Origin: Mesorhizobium_K quangtriensis
GTDB lineage: Bacteria; Pseudomonadota; Alphaproteobacteria; Rhizobiales; Rhizobiaceae
Direction of reading: 5' to 3'
DNA length: 64,000 nt
Assembly (NCBI RefSeq): GCF_040081925.1
Contig: NZ_JBEBMF010000003.1
Location: 62,001 to 126,000 of the forward strand
In this document: piece after piece, positions 25,064-34,039 of the stretch
Numbering within the stretch: position 1 is the first letter of the stretch
Layout of the letters: every line of letters begins with the position of its first letter
The notes under the pieces: generated by a model
Database searches by the model: none
What the model was told of the DNA's origin: nothing
What the model saw: only the letters and a program-made list of their open reading frames with translations
Made by a program: the position numbers and the translations under genes

Positions 25064-25543
25064 ATGAACCAGGTCCGAAAATCCGACCCCAACAGCAAGG
25101 TCGCCGCGGAAAACCGCAAGGCGCGCTTCTCCTATGAGGTGATTGACACCTACGAGGCCGGGCTTGCGCTGACCGGCACCGAGGTGAAGTCGCTGCGTGG
25201 CGGGCACGCCAATATCGCCGAGTCCTACGCCTCGATGGAGGGCGGCGAACTGTGGCTTATCAATTCCTATCTTCCGGAATATCTTCAGGCCAACCGCTTC
25301 AATCATGAACCGCGCCGACGCCGCAAGCTCCTCATGAAGAAGAAGGAAATGGCCAAGCTCAGCCAGGCCGTCGAGCGGCAGGGCATGACCATGGTGCCGC
25401 TGAAGATCTACTTCAACGATCGCGGCCGGGCGAAGCTGTTGCTTGCGCTCGCACGCGGCAAGAACGCCGCCGACAAGCGGCAGACGGAAAAAGACCGCGA
25501 CTGGGCGCGCGAGAAGGGGCGCCTGCTCAAGGAGCGGGGGTAG
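25064..25543 (+). CDS. smpB: SsrA-binding protein SmpB
   Basis: A 159-residue RNA-binding OB-fold protein that delivers alanyl-tmRNA to stalled ribosomes (trans-translation). Family landmarks are AENRKARFSYEVIDTYEAGL near the N-terminus, TGTEVKSLR and a basic C-terminal tail (KRQTEKDRDWAREKG) that mimics mRNA downstream of the A site. The start is fixed by the conserved N-terminus although the upstream bases form a hairpin rather than a ribosome site. The dapA-smpB neighbourhood is usual in this order. tmRNA itself is not in this window. Confidence 0.97.
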   Translation: MNQVRKSDPNSKVAAENRKARFSYEVIDTYEAGLALTGTEVKSLRGGHANIAESYASMEGGELWLINSYLPEYLQANRFNHEPRRRRKLLMKKKEMAKLSQAVERQGMTMVPLKIYFNDRGRAKLLLALARGKNAADKRQTEKDRDWAREKGRLLKERG

Positions 25544-25563
25544 CCATCGAGGGCAGACATTCG

Positions 25564-26271
25564 ATGGCAAATCGTCTGCTGTATCTGGCTGCCGCGGTTC
25601 TGGCCCTTGCGTTCTTCTGGGTTGCCGTGGCGATCATGCGACCCGAACCTTTTCCGCCCGATCGGCGCGACTATCCCGTTAGGGGCATCGACGTCTCGCA
25701 TCATCAGGGGACGATCGACTGGAAACGTGTCGCGGCCGACGACGTCTCTTTCGCAATCCTCAAGGCGACCGAAGGCGGGGATCATCTTGACACGCGCTTT
25801 GCCGCAAATCTCGTCCAGGCTCTGGATGCCGGGCTTGCAGTCGGTGCGTACCACTTCTTGACGTTTTGCCGGCCGGGGGCCGAACAGGCGGCAAACTTCA
25901 TCGCGACCGTGCCGCGTGATCCGCGCCTGCTGCCGCCGGCGGTCGATATCGAATTCCACGGGAACTGCCCGGAGCGACCGTCGCCCGAAAAACTGCTTGC
26001 CGAATTGACGACATTTCTCCAGCCGGTCGAGGCTCATTTCGGCAAGCCGGCTGTCATCTATCTGCCCGACGACGCGGCGATCAGATACGGCTCGGTTATG
26101 CCCAAAAGGCTTCGCTGGGTGAGGTCGCTGAGCGCGCATCCGGGAGATGAACACTGGGTCTACTGGCAGTATGACGACAAGGGCCGTGTCGACGGAATTG
26201 AGGGCGACGTCGACCTGAATGTGCTGCAGGGCGAATTGTTTCGGCTGCAGCAGTTGATCCAAACTGACTGA
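25564..26271 (+). CDS. Glycoside hydrolase family 25 lysozyme-like protein
   Basis: A 235-residue protein with an N-terminal hydrophobic segment (residues 5-24) acting as signal or membrane anchor, then a GH25 barrel. Family motifs are RGIDVSHHQGTIDW (about residues 39-52), FAILKATEG, AYHFLTF and the catalytic DIE in PPAVDIEFHGNC. GH25 enzymes hydrolyse the MurNAc-GlcNAc bond of peptidoglycan. It lies 20 bases after smpB and may share its transcript. A housekeeping wall-remodelling role is more likely than a phage origin since no phage genes surround it. Confidence 0.9.
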   Translation: MANRLLYLAAAVLALAFFWVAVAIMRPEPFPPDRRDYPVRGIDVSHHQGTIDWKRVAADDVSFAILKATEGGDHLDTRFAANLVQALDAGLAVGAYHFLTFCRPGAEQAANFIATVPRDPRLLPPAVDIEFHGNCPERPSPEKLLAELTTFLQPVEAHFGKPAVIYLPDDAAIRYGSVMPKRLRWVRSLSAHPGDEHWVYWQYDDKGRVDGIEGDVDLNVLQGELFRLQQLIQTD

Positions 26272-26286
26272 AGCCCGCGTAGCCGC

Positions 26287-26949
26287 TCAGATCTCCAAGA
26301 AGCCAGCTATATCCTTGAATACGCTGACAAACATGTCTTCCGTCAGCACACCGGTATTCGTGTTGTAACGGGAGCAGTGATAGCTGGAGAACAGGGTGAA
26401 CGGTACTGACTCATACCGCGCGGCATGCTTGAAGGGCATGGCGGCGACGCGCTGCCCCAGCGCCCGCACGGTCGACTGATGCGCGATGGCGCCAAGCGCC
26501 AAGATCGCCGACAGGTTCGGCATGCTCGACAGCGTCGAGGTGAGAAAGGGGCGGCATGTGGTGATTTCCGCAGGCGTCGGCTTGTTCTCGGGCGGGACGC
26601 AGCGGACCGCGTTGGTGATCGCCGTTCCGATCAGTTCGAGACCATCGTCGGGTCGCGCCTTGAACTCACCGCGCGCCAGACCGAAGCGGATCAGCGTCGA
26701 ATAGAGCAGATCGCCGGCATAGTCGCCGGTGAAGGGGCGGCCTGTCCGGTTGGCACCACGCAGGCCGGGGGCCAGACCCACGATCAGCAGCCTGACCGAG
26801 GACGCACCTTCGGAAGGCAAGAAGGTCGGTACCGGCGCGTTGAACCAGTCAGGCTCCTTCCCGCGCCACAGTTCACGAAAATCCTTCAGGCGCGGGCAGA
26901 GGGGACAGTCGCGCGACGGTTCCAGCAACATGTTTGCCATGATCGGCAT
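26287..26949 (-). CDS. Uracil-DNA glycosylase, family 5 (UdgB type)
   Basis: A 220-residue uracil-DNA glycosylase of the iron-sulfur type. Cysteine ligands begin in RDCPLCPRL (about residues 14-22) with further Cys at VRCVPP and YHCSRYN. The active-site motif GLAPGLRGANRTGRPFTGD lacks the polar Asp/Asn of families 1 and 4, a mark of family 5, which removes uracil, hypoxanthine and related deaminated bases. ATG 26949 is used; ATG 26940 is an alternative. It follows the NYN-domain gene by 12 bases, so both are probably one transcript. Confidence 0.9.
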   Translation of the reverse strand: MPIMANMLLEPSRDCPLCPRLKDFRELWRGKEPDWFNAPVPTFLPSEGASSVRLLIVGLAPGLRGANRTGRPFTGDYAGDLLYSTLIRFGLARGEFKARPDDGLELIGTAITNAVRCVPPENKPTPAEITTCRPFLTSTLSSMPNLSAILALGAIAHQSTVRALGQRVAAMPFKHAARYESVPFTLFSSYHCSRYNTNTGVLTEDMFVSVFKDIAGFLEI

Positions 26950-26961
26950 CCGCGCCGGACG

Positions 26962-27540
26962 TCAGATATCGTCGTCCGCGTCCGTCGGTTCGGGCTTGCG
27001 GACGGGCCTCTCGCTTTGCTCGCGACCGAGTTCGCCCCTCAGCGACATCAGATCGATGAAATTGTCTGCCTGACGCCGCAGGTCGTCCGAGATCATCGGC
27101 GGCTGGGAAGCCATCGTGGAAATGATGCTGACCTTGCGCCCACGCCGCTGCAACGCTTCGACAAGGGTGCGAAAATCGCCGTCGCCAGAGAAGATGACAT
27201 AGTGGTCGACATATTCGGCAAGCTCAAGCGCATCGACTGTCAATTCGATGTCCATGTTGCCCTTGATTTTCCGCCTGCCCGTCGAGTCGGTGAATTCCTT
27301 TGCGGGTTTGGTGACTACTTTGAAGCCGTTGTAGTCCAGCCAGTCGATCAGCGGGCGGATCGATGAATACTCCTGATCCTCAACGAGGGCGGTGTAATAG
27401 TAAGCGCGGATCAGATAGCCGCGCTTCTGGAAGCTGGAAAGGAGCTTGCGGTAGTCGATATCGAATCCGAGTGCGCGCGACGTTGCGTAGAGATTTGCGC
27501 CATCGATGAAGAGAGCAATCTTTTCACGGGGATCAAACAT
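26962..27540 (-). CDS. NYN domain protein (LabA/DUF88 family, putative RNase)
   Basis: A 192-residue PIN-like NYN-domain protein. Acidic metal-binding residues are visible in LFIDGANLYA (about residues 11-20), GNMDIELTVDAL and FSGDGDFRTLVEAL, the set expected of this nuclease fold. The C-terminus is acidic and probably unstructured. Members are thought to act in RNA processing or decay, and the precise target is unknown. It is transcribed with the uracil-DNA glycosylase gene and diverges from rpoZ. Confidence 0.9.
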   Translation of the reverse strand: MFDPREKIALFIDGANLYATSRALGFDIDYRKLLSSFQKRGYLIRAYYYTALVEDQEYSSIRPLIDWLDYNGFKVVTKPAKEFTDSTGRRKIKGNMDIELTVDALELAEYVDHYVIFSGDGDFRTLVEALQRRGRKVSIISTMASQPPMISDDLRRQADNFIDLMSLRGELGREQSERPVRKPEPTDADDDI

Positions 27541-27818
27541 GCCCGAACCCTTCTGAAATAAGCCTAGAGGAAAACGGTCTTTTCAACTTACGCAGCCGCT
27601 AAAATCATCATCCCGCTGCCTTGGTTCCGACACTATCGGGCCAAAATCGTCCTTTCCAAGGAATTCCCGCCGCTCACAAGAAAATGTGATCCGCTGGCAC
27701 TCTTCCGGTCCGGACCGCCCCAACGCGCCGGAAATGGCAAAATGCTTGTAATCGGCCGCCGATCGCGTTATGGACCGCGCCTGTTTTCCAGACATCCGGA
27801 CATGAAAGGGGCATATGA

Positions 27819-28214
27819 ATGGCCCGCGTAACCGTTGAAGACTGCATTGACAAGGTCGACAACCGCTTCGAACTGGTTCTGCTTGCTGGCCACCGCGCCC
27901 GGCAGATCAGCCAGGGCGCACAGATCACCATCCCGCGCGACAACGACAAGAACCCCGTTGTTGCGCTGCGCGAGATCGCTGACGAGACGCTGTCGCCTGA
28001 CGACCTCAAGGAAGACCTGATCCATTCGTTGCAGAAGCACGTCGAGGTCGACGAGCCCGAAGCTGACGGTCAGGAACTGGCTGACCAGACAGGCACAAAC
28101 CCTGTCGCTGCCGACGAACCGGAAGAGAACATCGTGTTCGACCGCATGAGCGAGGAAGAGCTGCTCGCCGGCATCGAGGGTCTTGTGGCCCCGGAAAAGA
28201 GCGACGACTTCTGA
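27819..28214 (+). CDS. rpoZ: DNA-directed RNA polymerase omega subunit
   Basis: A 131-residue omega subunit, with the signature MARVTVEDCIDKVDNRFELV at the start and ARQISQGA near residue 30. Omega binds the beta-prime subunit, helps polymerase assembly and in many bacteria forms one ppGpp site, which suits its position directly before the ppGpp synthetase gene. The acidic C-terminal extension (DEPEADGQEL onward) is usual in Hyphomicrobiales. A hairpin follows the stop. Confidence 0.97.
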   Translation: MARVTVEDCIDKVDNRFELVLLAGHRARQISQGAQITIPRDNDKNPVVALREIADETLSPDDLKEDLIHSLQKHVEVDEPEADGQELADQTGTNPVAADEPEENIVFDRMSEEELLAGIEGLVAPEKSDDF

Positions 28215-28229
28215 GTTTGGAGCAACTTA

Positions 28230-28295
28230 CGCCACTTTCGTGGCGGAGTTTTGGTGTTTATTCATGACATGCGCCGCAAGCCTCTGCGGCGCATG
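28230..28295 (+). terminator. Two hairpins between rpoZ and rsh
   Basis: The first, CGCCAC-TTTC-GTGGCG (28230-28245), is followed by GAGTTTTGG and resembles a weak intrinsic terminator. The second, CATGCGCCGCA-AGCCTC-TGCGGCGCATG (28268-28295), is a perfect 11-bp stem. Together they probably reduce read-through from rpoZ into the ppGpp synthetase gene. Confidence 0.55.
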
Positions 28296-28330
28296 ATCTA
28301 TTTCAGCACCTTTCCCGTGGAAGCTTGCCC

Positions 28331-30574
28331 ATGATGCGTCAATATGAGCTTGTCGAGCGCGTTCAGCGCTACAAGCCTGACGTGAACGAGGCGTTGCTCA
28401 ACCGCGCCTACGTCTATGCCATGCAGAAGCATGGCCACCAGAAGCGGGCTTCCGGCGATCCGTACTTCTCACATCCTCTGGAAGTCGCGGCCATCCTGAC
28501 CGACATGCGGCTGGACGAGGCAACGATAGCGGTCGCGCTCCTGCACGACACCATCGAGGACACCACGGCGACCCGCGCCGAGATCGACGAACTGTTCGGA
28601 CCGGAGATCGGCAAGCTCGTCGAGGGACTGACCAAGCTGAAGAAGCTCGACCTCGTGTCGAAGAAGGCGGAGCAGGCGGAAAACCTGCGCAAGCTCCTGC
28701 TGGCGATCTCCGAGGATGTCCGCGTGCTGCTGGTGAAGCTGGCAGACCGGCTCCACAACATGCGCACGCTCGACCACGTGCCCGATAGCAAGCGCTTGCG
28801 CATCGCCGAGGAGACGATGGAGATCTACGCGCCGCTCGCCGGGCGCATGGGAATGCAGGGCATGCGCGAGGAACTCGAGGAGATCGGCTTCCGCTACATC
28901 AACCCGGAAGCCTACAGGACCGTAACCGAACGGCTCGCCAGCGTCTTTGAACGCAACAAGGGCGTTGTCGGCGAGATCGAGCAGTCGCTCGGGTCGATGT
29001 TTGACAAGCACGGCATCAAGGCCAAGGTCAAAAGCCGGCAGAAGAAGCCGTGGTCCGTGTTCCGCAAGATGGAAGCGAAAGCGCTGTCCTTCGAGCAACT
29101 GTCGGATATTTTCGGCTTCCGCGTGCTGGTCGACACGGTGGACGATTGCTATCGGGCGCTAGGTGCGATCCACACGACGTGGTCGATGGTTCCGGGTCGT
29201 TTCAAGGACTACATCTCGACGCCCAAGCAGAACGACTATCGCTCCATCCACACGACGATCGTCGGTCCGTCGCGCCAGCGCATCGAGCTGCAGATACGAA
29301 CGACGGCGATGAATGATATCGCCGAATACGGCGTGGCCGCGCATTCGCTCTACAAGGACGATGTCGGCAAGCCCAATGGTTCCGATCATTCGCAGTCCAG
29401 TGAAACGAACGCCTACGCATGGCTGCGCCGCACCATCGAGCAGCTTGCGGAAGGCGACAATCCCGAGGATTTCCTCGAGAACACGCGGCTGGAGCTGTTC
29501 CAGGACCAAGTCTTCTGCTTCACGCCGAAGGGCATGCTGATCGCGCTGCCGCGTGGCGCCATTCCGATCGATTTCGCCTACGCCGTCCATACCGATGTCG
29601 GCGACAGTTGCGTCGGCGCCAAGATCAACGGCCGCATCATGCCGCTGATGACCGAACTGAAGAATGGCGACGAGGTTGAGATCATCCGCTCCAAGGGGCA
29701 GGTGCCGCCGGCTGCCTGGGAATCGATGGTGGTGACCGGCAAGGCGCGCGCCGCCATCCGCCGCGCCACCAAGAACGCCATCCGCAAGCAGTTTTCGGGC
29801 CTCGGCGTGCGCATTCTCGAACGTGCATTCGAGCGCGCGGGAAAGAAGTTCAACAAGGAGAGCCTGAAGCCTGTGCTGCACAGGTTGGCGCGCAAGGACG
29901 TTGAGGACGTGCTCGCCGCCGTGGGACGCGGCGAACTGGCATCCAGCGACGTCATGCGCGCGGTTTTCCCTGACTTCAAGGACGAGCGGGTCACGCATCC
30001 GGCCCAGCCGAAGGCGCAGCGCGAGGAAGGCTGGTTCAACCTGCGCAATGCTGCCGGCATGCTGTTCCAGCTTCCGACGCGCGCGCGGCGCGGCAAGGAC
30101 AAGGCCGAAGCCGAGACAAAGGACGGGGCGGTTCCTATCCGTGGTGTCGGTGGTGATTTGCCGGTGCGTTTCGCGGAAGAGGGCGCGGTGCCGGGCGACC
30201 GAATCGTCGGCATCCTGCAGCCGGGCTCCGGCATAACCATCTATCCGATCCAGTCGCCTTCGCTGCAGGCATTCGACGACCAGCCGGAGCGCTGGATCGA
30301 CGTGCGCTGGGATATCGACGAGGCGAACAAGGAGCGGTTTCCGGCGCGCATTGCCGTGACCGCCATCAACGCGCCGGGCTCACTGGCCGAAATCGCGCAG
30401 GTGGCGGCTGTCAACGACGCGAACATCCACACGCTGTCGATGATCCGCACCGCGCCGGATTTCACCGAAATGCTGATCGATATAGAGGTCTGGGACCTCA
30501 AGCATTTGAACCGGCTGCTGACGCAGCTCAAGGCAAACCCGAGCGTCAGCGATGCACGCCGGGTGAACGGCTAG
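28331..30574 (+). CDS. rsh: Bifunctional (p)ppGpp synthetase/hydrolase (Rsh)
   Basis: A 747-residue RelA/SpoT homologue, the single long Rsh of alphaproteobacteria. In order: an HD hydrolase domain (about 25-170; HDTIEDT present), a synthetase domain (about 230-345; FGFRVLVDTVDDCYRALG and NDYRSIHTT), a TGS domain (about 385-450) and a C-terminal ACT domain (about 665-747). It makes and degrades ppGpp under amino-acid, carbon and nitrogen stress. ATG 28331 or the next codon 28334 is the start; the following MRQYELVERV is conserved. pyrE follows ten bases after the stop. Confidence 0.96.
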   Translation: MMRQYELVERVQRYKPDVNEALLNRAYVYAMQKHGHQKRASGDPYFSHPLEVAAILTDMRLDEATIAVALLHDTIEDTTATRAEIDELFGPEIGKLVEGLTKLKKLDLVSKKAEQAENLRKLLLAISEDVRVLLVKLADRLHNMRTLDHVPDSKRLRIAEETMEIYAPLAGRMGMQGMREELEEIGFRYINPEAYRTVTERLASVFERNKGVVGEIEQSLGSMFDKHGIKAKVKSRQKKPWSVFRKMEAKALSFEQLSDIFGFRVLVDTVDDCYRALGAIHTTWSMVPGRFKDYISTPKQNDYRSIHTTIVGPSRQRIELQIRTTAMNDIAEYGVAAHSLYKDDVGKPNGSDHSQSSETNAYAWLRRTIEQLAEGDNPEDFLENTRLELFQDQVFCFTPKGMLIALPRGAIPIDFAYAVHTDVGDSCVGAKINGRIMPLMTELKNGDEVEIIRSKGQVPPAAWESMVVTGKARAAIRRATKNAIRKQFSGLGVRILERAFERAGKKFNKESLKPVLHRLARKDVEDVLAAVGRGELASSDVMRAVFPDFKDERVTHPAQPKAQREEGWFNLRNAAGMLFQLPTRARRGKDKAEAETKDGAVPIRGVGGDLPVRFAEEGAVPGDRIVGILQPGSGITIYPIQSPSLQAFDDQPERWIDVRWDIDEANKERFPARIAVTAINAPGSLAEIAQVAAVNDANIHTLSMIRTAPDFTEMLIDIEVWDLKHLNRLLTQLKANPSVSDARRVNG

Positions 30575-30584
30575 CGGGGACACG

Positions 30585-31163
30585 ATGAACACCAGCGAAG
30601 TGATCGGCATTTTCCGCGAGGCAGGCGCTGTGCTTGAAGGGCATTTCATCCTGACCTCTGGTCTGAGAAGCCCCGTCTTCCTGCAGAAGGCGCGCGTCTT
30701 CATGCATGCCGACAAGACCGAGCGGCTCTGCAAGGCCCTTGCCGACAAGATCCGTGCGGAGGTTCCGGGCCGTATCGACTATGTCGTCGGCCCGGCCGTG
30801 GGCGGCCTCATTCCTGCCTACGAGACGTCTAGGCATCTGGCCGTGCCGGCGATCTGGGTCGAACGGGAAGGCGGCGTCTTCCGCCTGCGGCGTTTCGAGA
30901 TCGAGAAGGGCGCGCGTGTCGTGATCGTCGAAGACATAGTGACCACGGGACTGTCGATCCGCGAGACGATCGAGTGCCTGAGGGAACTCGGCGCGGAAGT
31001 GGTCGCTGCGGCTTGCATCATCGACCGTTCCGCCGGCAAGACCGATGTCGGCGTACCGCTGATCGCGCTTGCCGAATACGAGGTGCCGGCCTATCCGGCC
31101 GACAAGCTGCCGCCCGAACTGGCGAAACTGCCGCCGGTCAAGCCCGGCAGCCGGAACATCTGA
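30585..31163 (+). CDS. pyrE: Orotate phosphoribosyltransferase
   Basis: A 192-residue type I phosphoribosyltransferase converting orotate and PRPP to OMP in UMP synthesis. The start NTSEVIGIFREAGAVLEGHF and the PRPP loop VVIVEDIVTTG (about residues 107-117) are as in other Hyphomicrobiales, with Glu-Asp for the more common Asp-Asp. The gene is followed seven bases later by acpS, part of a compact run to era. Confidence 0.96.
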   Translation: MNTSEVIGIFREAGAVLEGHFILTSGLRSPVFLQKARVFMHADKTERLCKALADKIRAEVPGRIDYVVGPAVGGLIPAYETSRHLAVPAIWVEREGGVFRLRRFEIEKGARVVIVEDIVTTGLSIRETIECLRELGAEVVAAACIIDRSAGKTDVGVPLIALAEYEVPAYPADKLPPELAKLPPVKPGSRNI

Positions 31164-31170
31164 CGCTGCC

Positions 31171-31572
31171 ATGATCCTTGGCATCGGCAGCGACCTCATC
31201 GATATCCAGCGTATCGAGAAATCGCTGGAGCGGCACGGCGAGCGCTTTGTCGCGCGCATCTTCACCGACATCGAGAGGACGCGCGCCGAGGGCCGGGCGC
31301 AGAGGAGCGCCACCTACGCCAAGCGATTTGCCGCCAAGGAAGCATGCGCCAAGGCGCTGGGCAGTGGCATATCGGAAGGCGTGTTCTGGCGCGACATGGG
31401 TGTTGTCAACCTGCCGAGCGGCCGGCCGACCATGCACCTGACCGGCGGTGCGGCCGAAAAGCTGGCGAAACTGACCCCGCCGGGGCATCGCGCGGTCATC
31501 CATCTGACCATAACCGACGAATTCCCCATGGCTCAGGCCTTCGTCATCATCGAGGCTGTGCCTTACGCCTGA
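31171..31572 (+). CDS. acpS: Holo-[acyl-carrier-protein] synthase
   Basis: A 133-residue phosphopantetheinyl transferase that activates acyl carrier protein with CoA. Diagnostic motifs are GIGSDLIDIQRIE at residues 4-16 (Asp for Mg) and KRFAAKEACAKALG near residue 50. The ATG at 31171 is fixed by that conserved start. It lies between pyrE and lepB as in other members of the order. Confidence 0.96.
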   Translation: MILGIGSDLIDIQRIEKSLERHGERFVARIFTDIERTRAEGRAQRSATYAKRFAAKEACAKALGSGISEGVFWRDMGVVNLPSGRPTMHLTGGAAEKLAKLTPPGHRAVIHLTITDEFPMAQAFVIIEAVPYA

Positions 31573-31647
31573 CATGCTTGTCTCGGCATTGTGATTGCCC
31601 CGCTGGGCTTCAAGGCTTATATCCGGCGGCGCGGAATTGAGGACGAC

Positions 31648-32397
31648 ATGAGCGTGGCAGACAAAAGCGAGAAAAAATCCGGTGGGCTCGGCGAGACCGT
31701 CAGCGTCATCGTGCAGGCCCTGCTGCTGGCCTTGGTCATCCGCACGCTGTTTTTCCAGCCGTTTTCCATCCCGTCCGGTTCCATGCGCCCGACACTGCTC
31801 GAGGGTGACTATCTGTTCGTGACCAAGTGGGCCTACGGCTATTCGCGTTATTCGCTGCCGTTCAGCCCGAACCTGTTCTCCGGCCGCATCTGGGATTCGC
31901 CGCCCAAGCGCGGCGACGTCGCCGTCTTCAAGTTCCCGCCGAACCCCTCGCTCGACTACATCAAGCGGGTGATCGGCCTGCCGGGCGACAAGATCCAGAT
32001 GCGTGGTGGCGTGCTCTACATCAACGACGAAGCGGTGCCGCGTGTGAAGGTCGGCGAGATCGACAATCCTGATATCACCGAGGTCGACCGTCCCGTCGAC
32101 GTCTATCGCGAGACGCTGCCCAACGGCGTTTCCTACGACACGCTCGACCTGACCCCGAACGGCCTCGGCGACGATACCCGCGAGTTCATCGTTCCGGAGG
32201 GTCATTACTTCATGATGGGCGACAACCGCGACAACTCCACCGACAGCCGCTTCTCGGTTGGCTTCGTGCCGGAGGACCATCTGGTCGGCCGCGCCAACGT
32301 GATCTTCTTCTCCATTGGCGGCGGCGCGAGCCCGCTTGAAATCTGGAAGTGGCCGTCGCTGCTGCGTCCGTCGCGGCTGTTCACCTGGGTCAACTAA
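31648..32397 (+). CDS. lepB: Signal peptidase I
   Basis: A 249-residue inner-membrane serine protease that removes signal peptides from secreted proteins. One transmembrane segment (about residues 17-35) precedes the nucleophile S45 (IPSGSMRPT), and the general base is K106 (LDYIKRVIGLPG). Box GDNRDNSTDSR is also present. The start ATG 31648 gives the normal length. Its TAA stop shares one base with the RNase III ATG (TAATG), so translation is coupled. Confidence 0.96.
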   Translation: MSVADKSEKKSGGLGETVSVIVQALLLALVIRTLFFQPFSIPSGSMRPTLLEGDYLFVTKWAYGYSRYSLPFSPNLFSGRIWDSPPKRGDVAVFKFPPNPSLDYIKRVIGLPGDKIQMRGGVLYINDEAVPRVKVGEIDNPDITEVDRPVDVYRETLPNGVSYDTLDLTPNGLGDDTREFIVPEGHYFMMGDNRDNSTDSRFSVGFVPEDHLVGRANVIFFSIGGGASPLEIWKWPSLLRPSRLFTWVN

Positions 32398-33113
32398 TGG
32401 CCTTGAAGCGGCCGACCGGAGAGGCGCTGGCGCAGGAGATCTCGGCGCGGGTCGGCTACATTTTCAAGGATTTGCGTCTGCTCGAGACCGCGCTGACCCA
32501 CTCCAGCGCGGTGAAGGCTACGACCAACAATGAGCGGCTGGAATTTCTCGGCGACCGCGTGCTTGGCCTAATCGTGGCCGACATGCTGCTCCAGCTGTTT
32601 CCCGAAGCCCGCGAAGGCGAGATCGCGCCGCGCTTCAACGCGCTTGTCGATGCAAGGACATGCTCGAACATCGGGCTGCAACTGGAACTTGACCAGTTCA
32701 TGCGCGCAGACGCCGCGCTGAAGTCGCGCACCAGGAAGGCTGGCGGAAACTACCTTGCCGACGCCGTCGAGGCGCTGGTGGCGGCGATCTATCTCGACGG
32801 CGGCATCGAGGCGGCACGCGCCTTCGTGCACCGGAACTGGGAGCCGCTTGCCCGCCTCGCGGTCGAAAAGCCGGCGAACCCAAAGGGCGAATTGCAGGAA
32901 TGGGTCGCAAGGTCGAGCGACGCGCGCCCGGTTTATGCAATCCAGAAGCGCGAAGGCCCGGACCACGAGCCCGTGTTTACGGTGTCCCTGCAAGTGAACG
33001 GGTTTGCGCCGGCCCACGGTTCAGGCAGCTCGCGCCGGGCGGCGGAAGAAGCGGCCGCGTCCGAGTTTCTGGTGCGCGAGGGTGTCTGGACCGTCGAAAA
33101 AGGAGCTGCGTGA
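32397..33113 (+). CDS. rnc: Ribonuclease III
   Basis: A 238-residue double-stranded RNA endonuclease: a catalytic domain (about residues 10-155) with signature NNERLEFLGDRVLGLIVADM, and a C-terminal dsRNA-binding domain (about 165-235) ending SSRRAAEEAAASEFL. It processes rRNA precursors and some mRNAs. It overlaps lepB and era by one base each (TAATG, TGATG), a lepB-rnc-era operon seen across proteobacteria. Confidence 0.96.
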   Translation: MALKRPTGEALAQEISARVGYIFKDLRLLETALTHSSAVKATTNNERLEFLGDRVLGLIVADMLLQLFPEAREGEIAPRFNALVDARTCSNIGLQLELDQFMRADAALKSRTRKAGGNYLADAVEALVAAIYLDGGIEAARAFVHRNWEPLARLAVEKPANPKGELQEWVARSSDARPVYAIQKREGPDHEPVFTVSLQVNGFAPAHGSGSSRRAAEEAAASEFLVREGVWTVEKGAA

Positions 33114-34021
33114 TGGCCGAGACTGTCGCCGCAACACGGTCCGGCTTCGTGGCGCTAATCGGCGCGCCGAACGCCGGCAAGTCGACGCTGGTCAACCAGC
33201 TTGTCGGTGCGAAAGTTTCGATCGTTACCCACAAGGTGCAGACGACGCGCGCCATCGTGCGCGGCATTGCCACTCATGGAAATGCGCAGATCGTCTTTGT
33301 CGATACGCCCGGCATCTTCAAACCGCGCCGCAGGCTGGATACGGCAATGGTGACCACCGCCTGGGGCGGTGCCAAGGATGCCGATCTGGTGCTGGTGCTG
33401 ATCGACGCCGAGCGCGGCATCAAGGGCGACGCTGACGCCCTTCTGGACAAGGTCGCAACCGCGCCGCAGCCCAAAATCCTGATCCTGAACAAGGTGGACC
33501 GGGTCAAGCCGGAGACGCTTCTGACGCTGGCGCAGGCGGCTAACGAACGCGTCAAGTTCGAGCATACCTTCATGGTCTCGGCGAAGACAGGCTCCGGCTG
33601 CAAGGATTTGCTCGACTATCTGGCCGAAGCCCTGCCGGAAGGGCCGTGGTACTATCCCGAGGACCAGATTTCCGACCTGCCGATGCGCCAGCTTGCGGCC
33701 GAGATCACCCGCGAAAAGCTGTACCTGCGCCTGCATCAGGAACTGCCTTATTCCTCCCATGTCGAGACCGAGAAATGGGAGGAGAAGACGGACGGCTCGG
33801 TGCGGATCGAGCAGGTCATCTATGTCGAGCGCGACAGCCAGAAGAAGATCGTACTCGGCCACAAGGGCGAGACGATCCGAGCAATAGGACAGGCTGCGCG
33901 CAAGGAAATCGGCGAGATCCTCGAGCAGCCCGTCCATCTCTTCCTGTTCGTGAAGGTGCGCGAAAATTGGGGCGACGATCCCGAGCGCTATCGCGAGATG
34001 GGGTTGGATTTCCCGGGCTGA
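33113..34021 (+). CDS. era: GTPase Era
   Basis: A 302-residue ribosome-assembly GTPase. The G domain shows GAPNAGKST (G1, about residues 16-24), DTPG (G3) and NKVD (G4). The C-terminal KH domain (about 210-300) with HKGETIRAIGQAARKEI binds the 3' end of 16S rRNA. It starts within the rnc stop. In relatives recO often follows directly; here a 4.8-kb block intervenes. Confidence 0.96.
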   Translation: MAETVAATRSGFVALIGAPNAGKSTLVNQLVGAKVSIVTHKVQTTRAIVRGIATHGNAQIVFVDTPGIFKPRRRLDTAMVTTAWGGAKDADLVLVLIDAERGIKGDADALLDKVATAPQPKILILNKVDRVKPETLLTLAQAANERVKFEHTFMVSAKTGSGCKDLLDYLAEALPEGPWYYPEDQISDLPMRQLAAEITREKLYLRLHQELPYSSHVETEKWEEKTDGSVRIEQVIYVERDSQKKIVLGHKGETIRAIGQAARKEIGEILEQPVHLFLFVKVRENWGDDPERYREMGLDFPG

Positions 34022-34039
34022 GGAAACCGCCGCCGGCGA

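Noticed and set aside
25564..26271. Prophage endolysin
   Set aside because: The GH25 gene is between smpB and core repair genes, with no holin or structural phage genes near.
27583..27795. 70-codon minus-strand frame between the NYN gene and rpoZ
   Set aside because: No ribosome site or family similarity, and it covers the region where both divergent promoters must lie.
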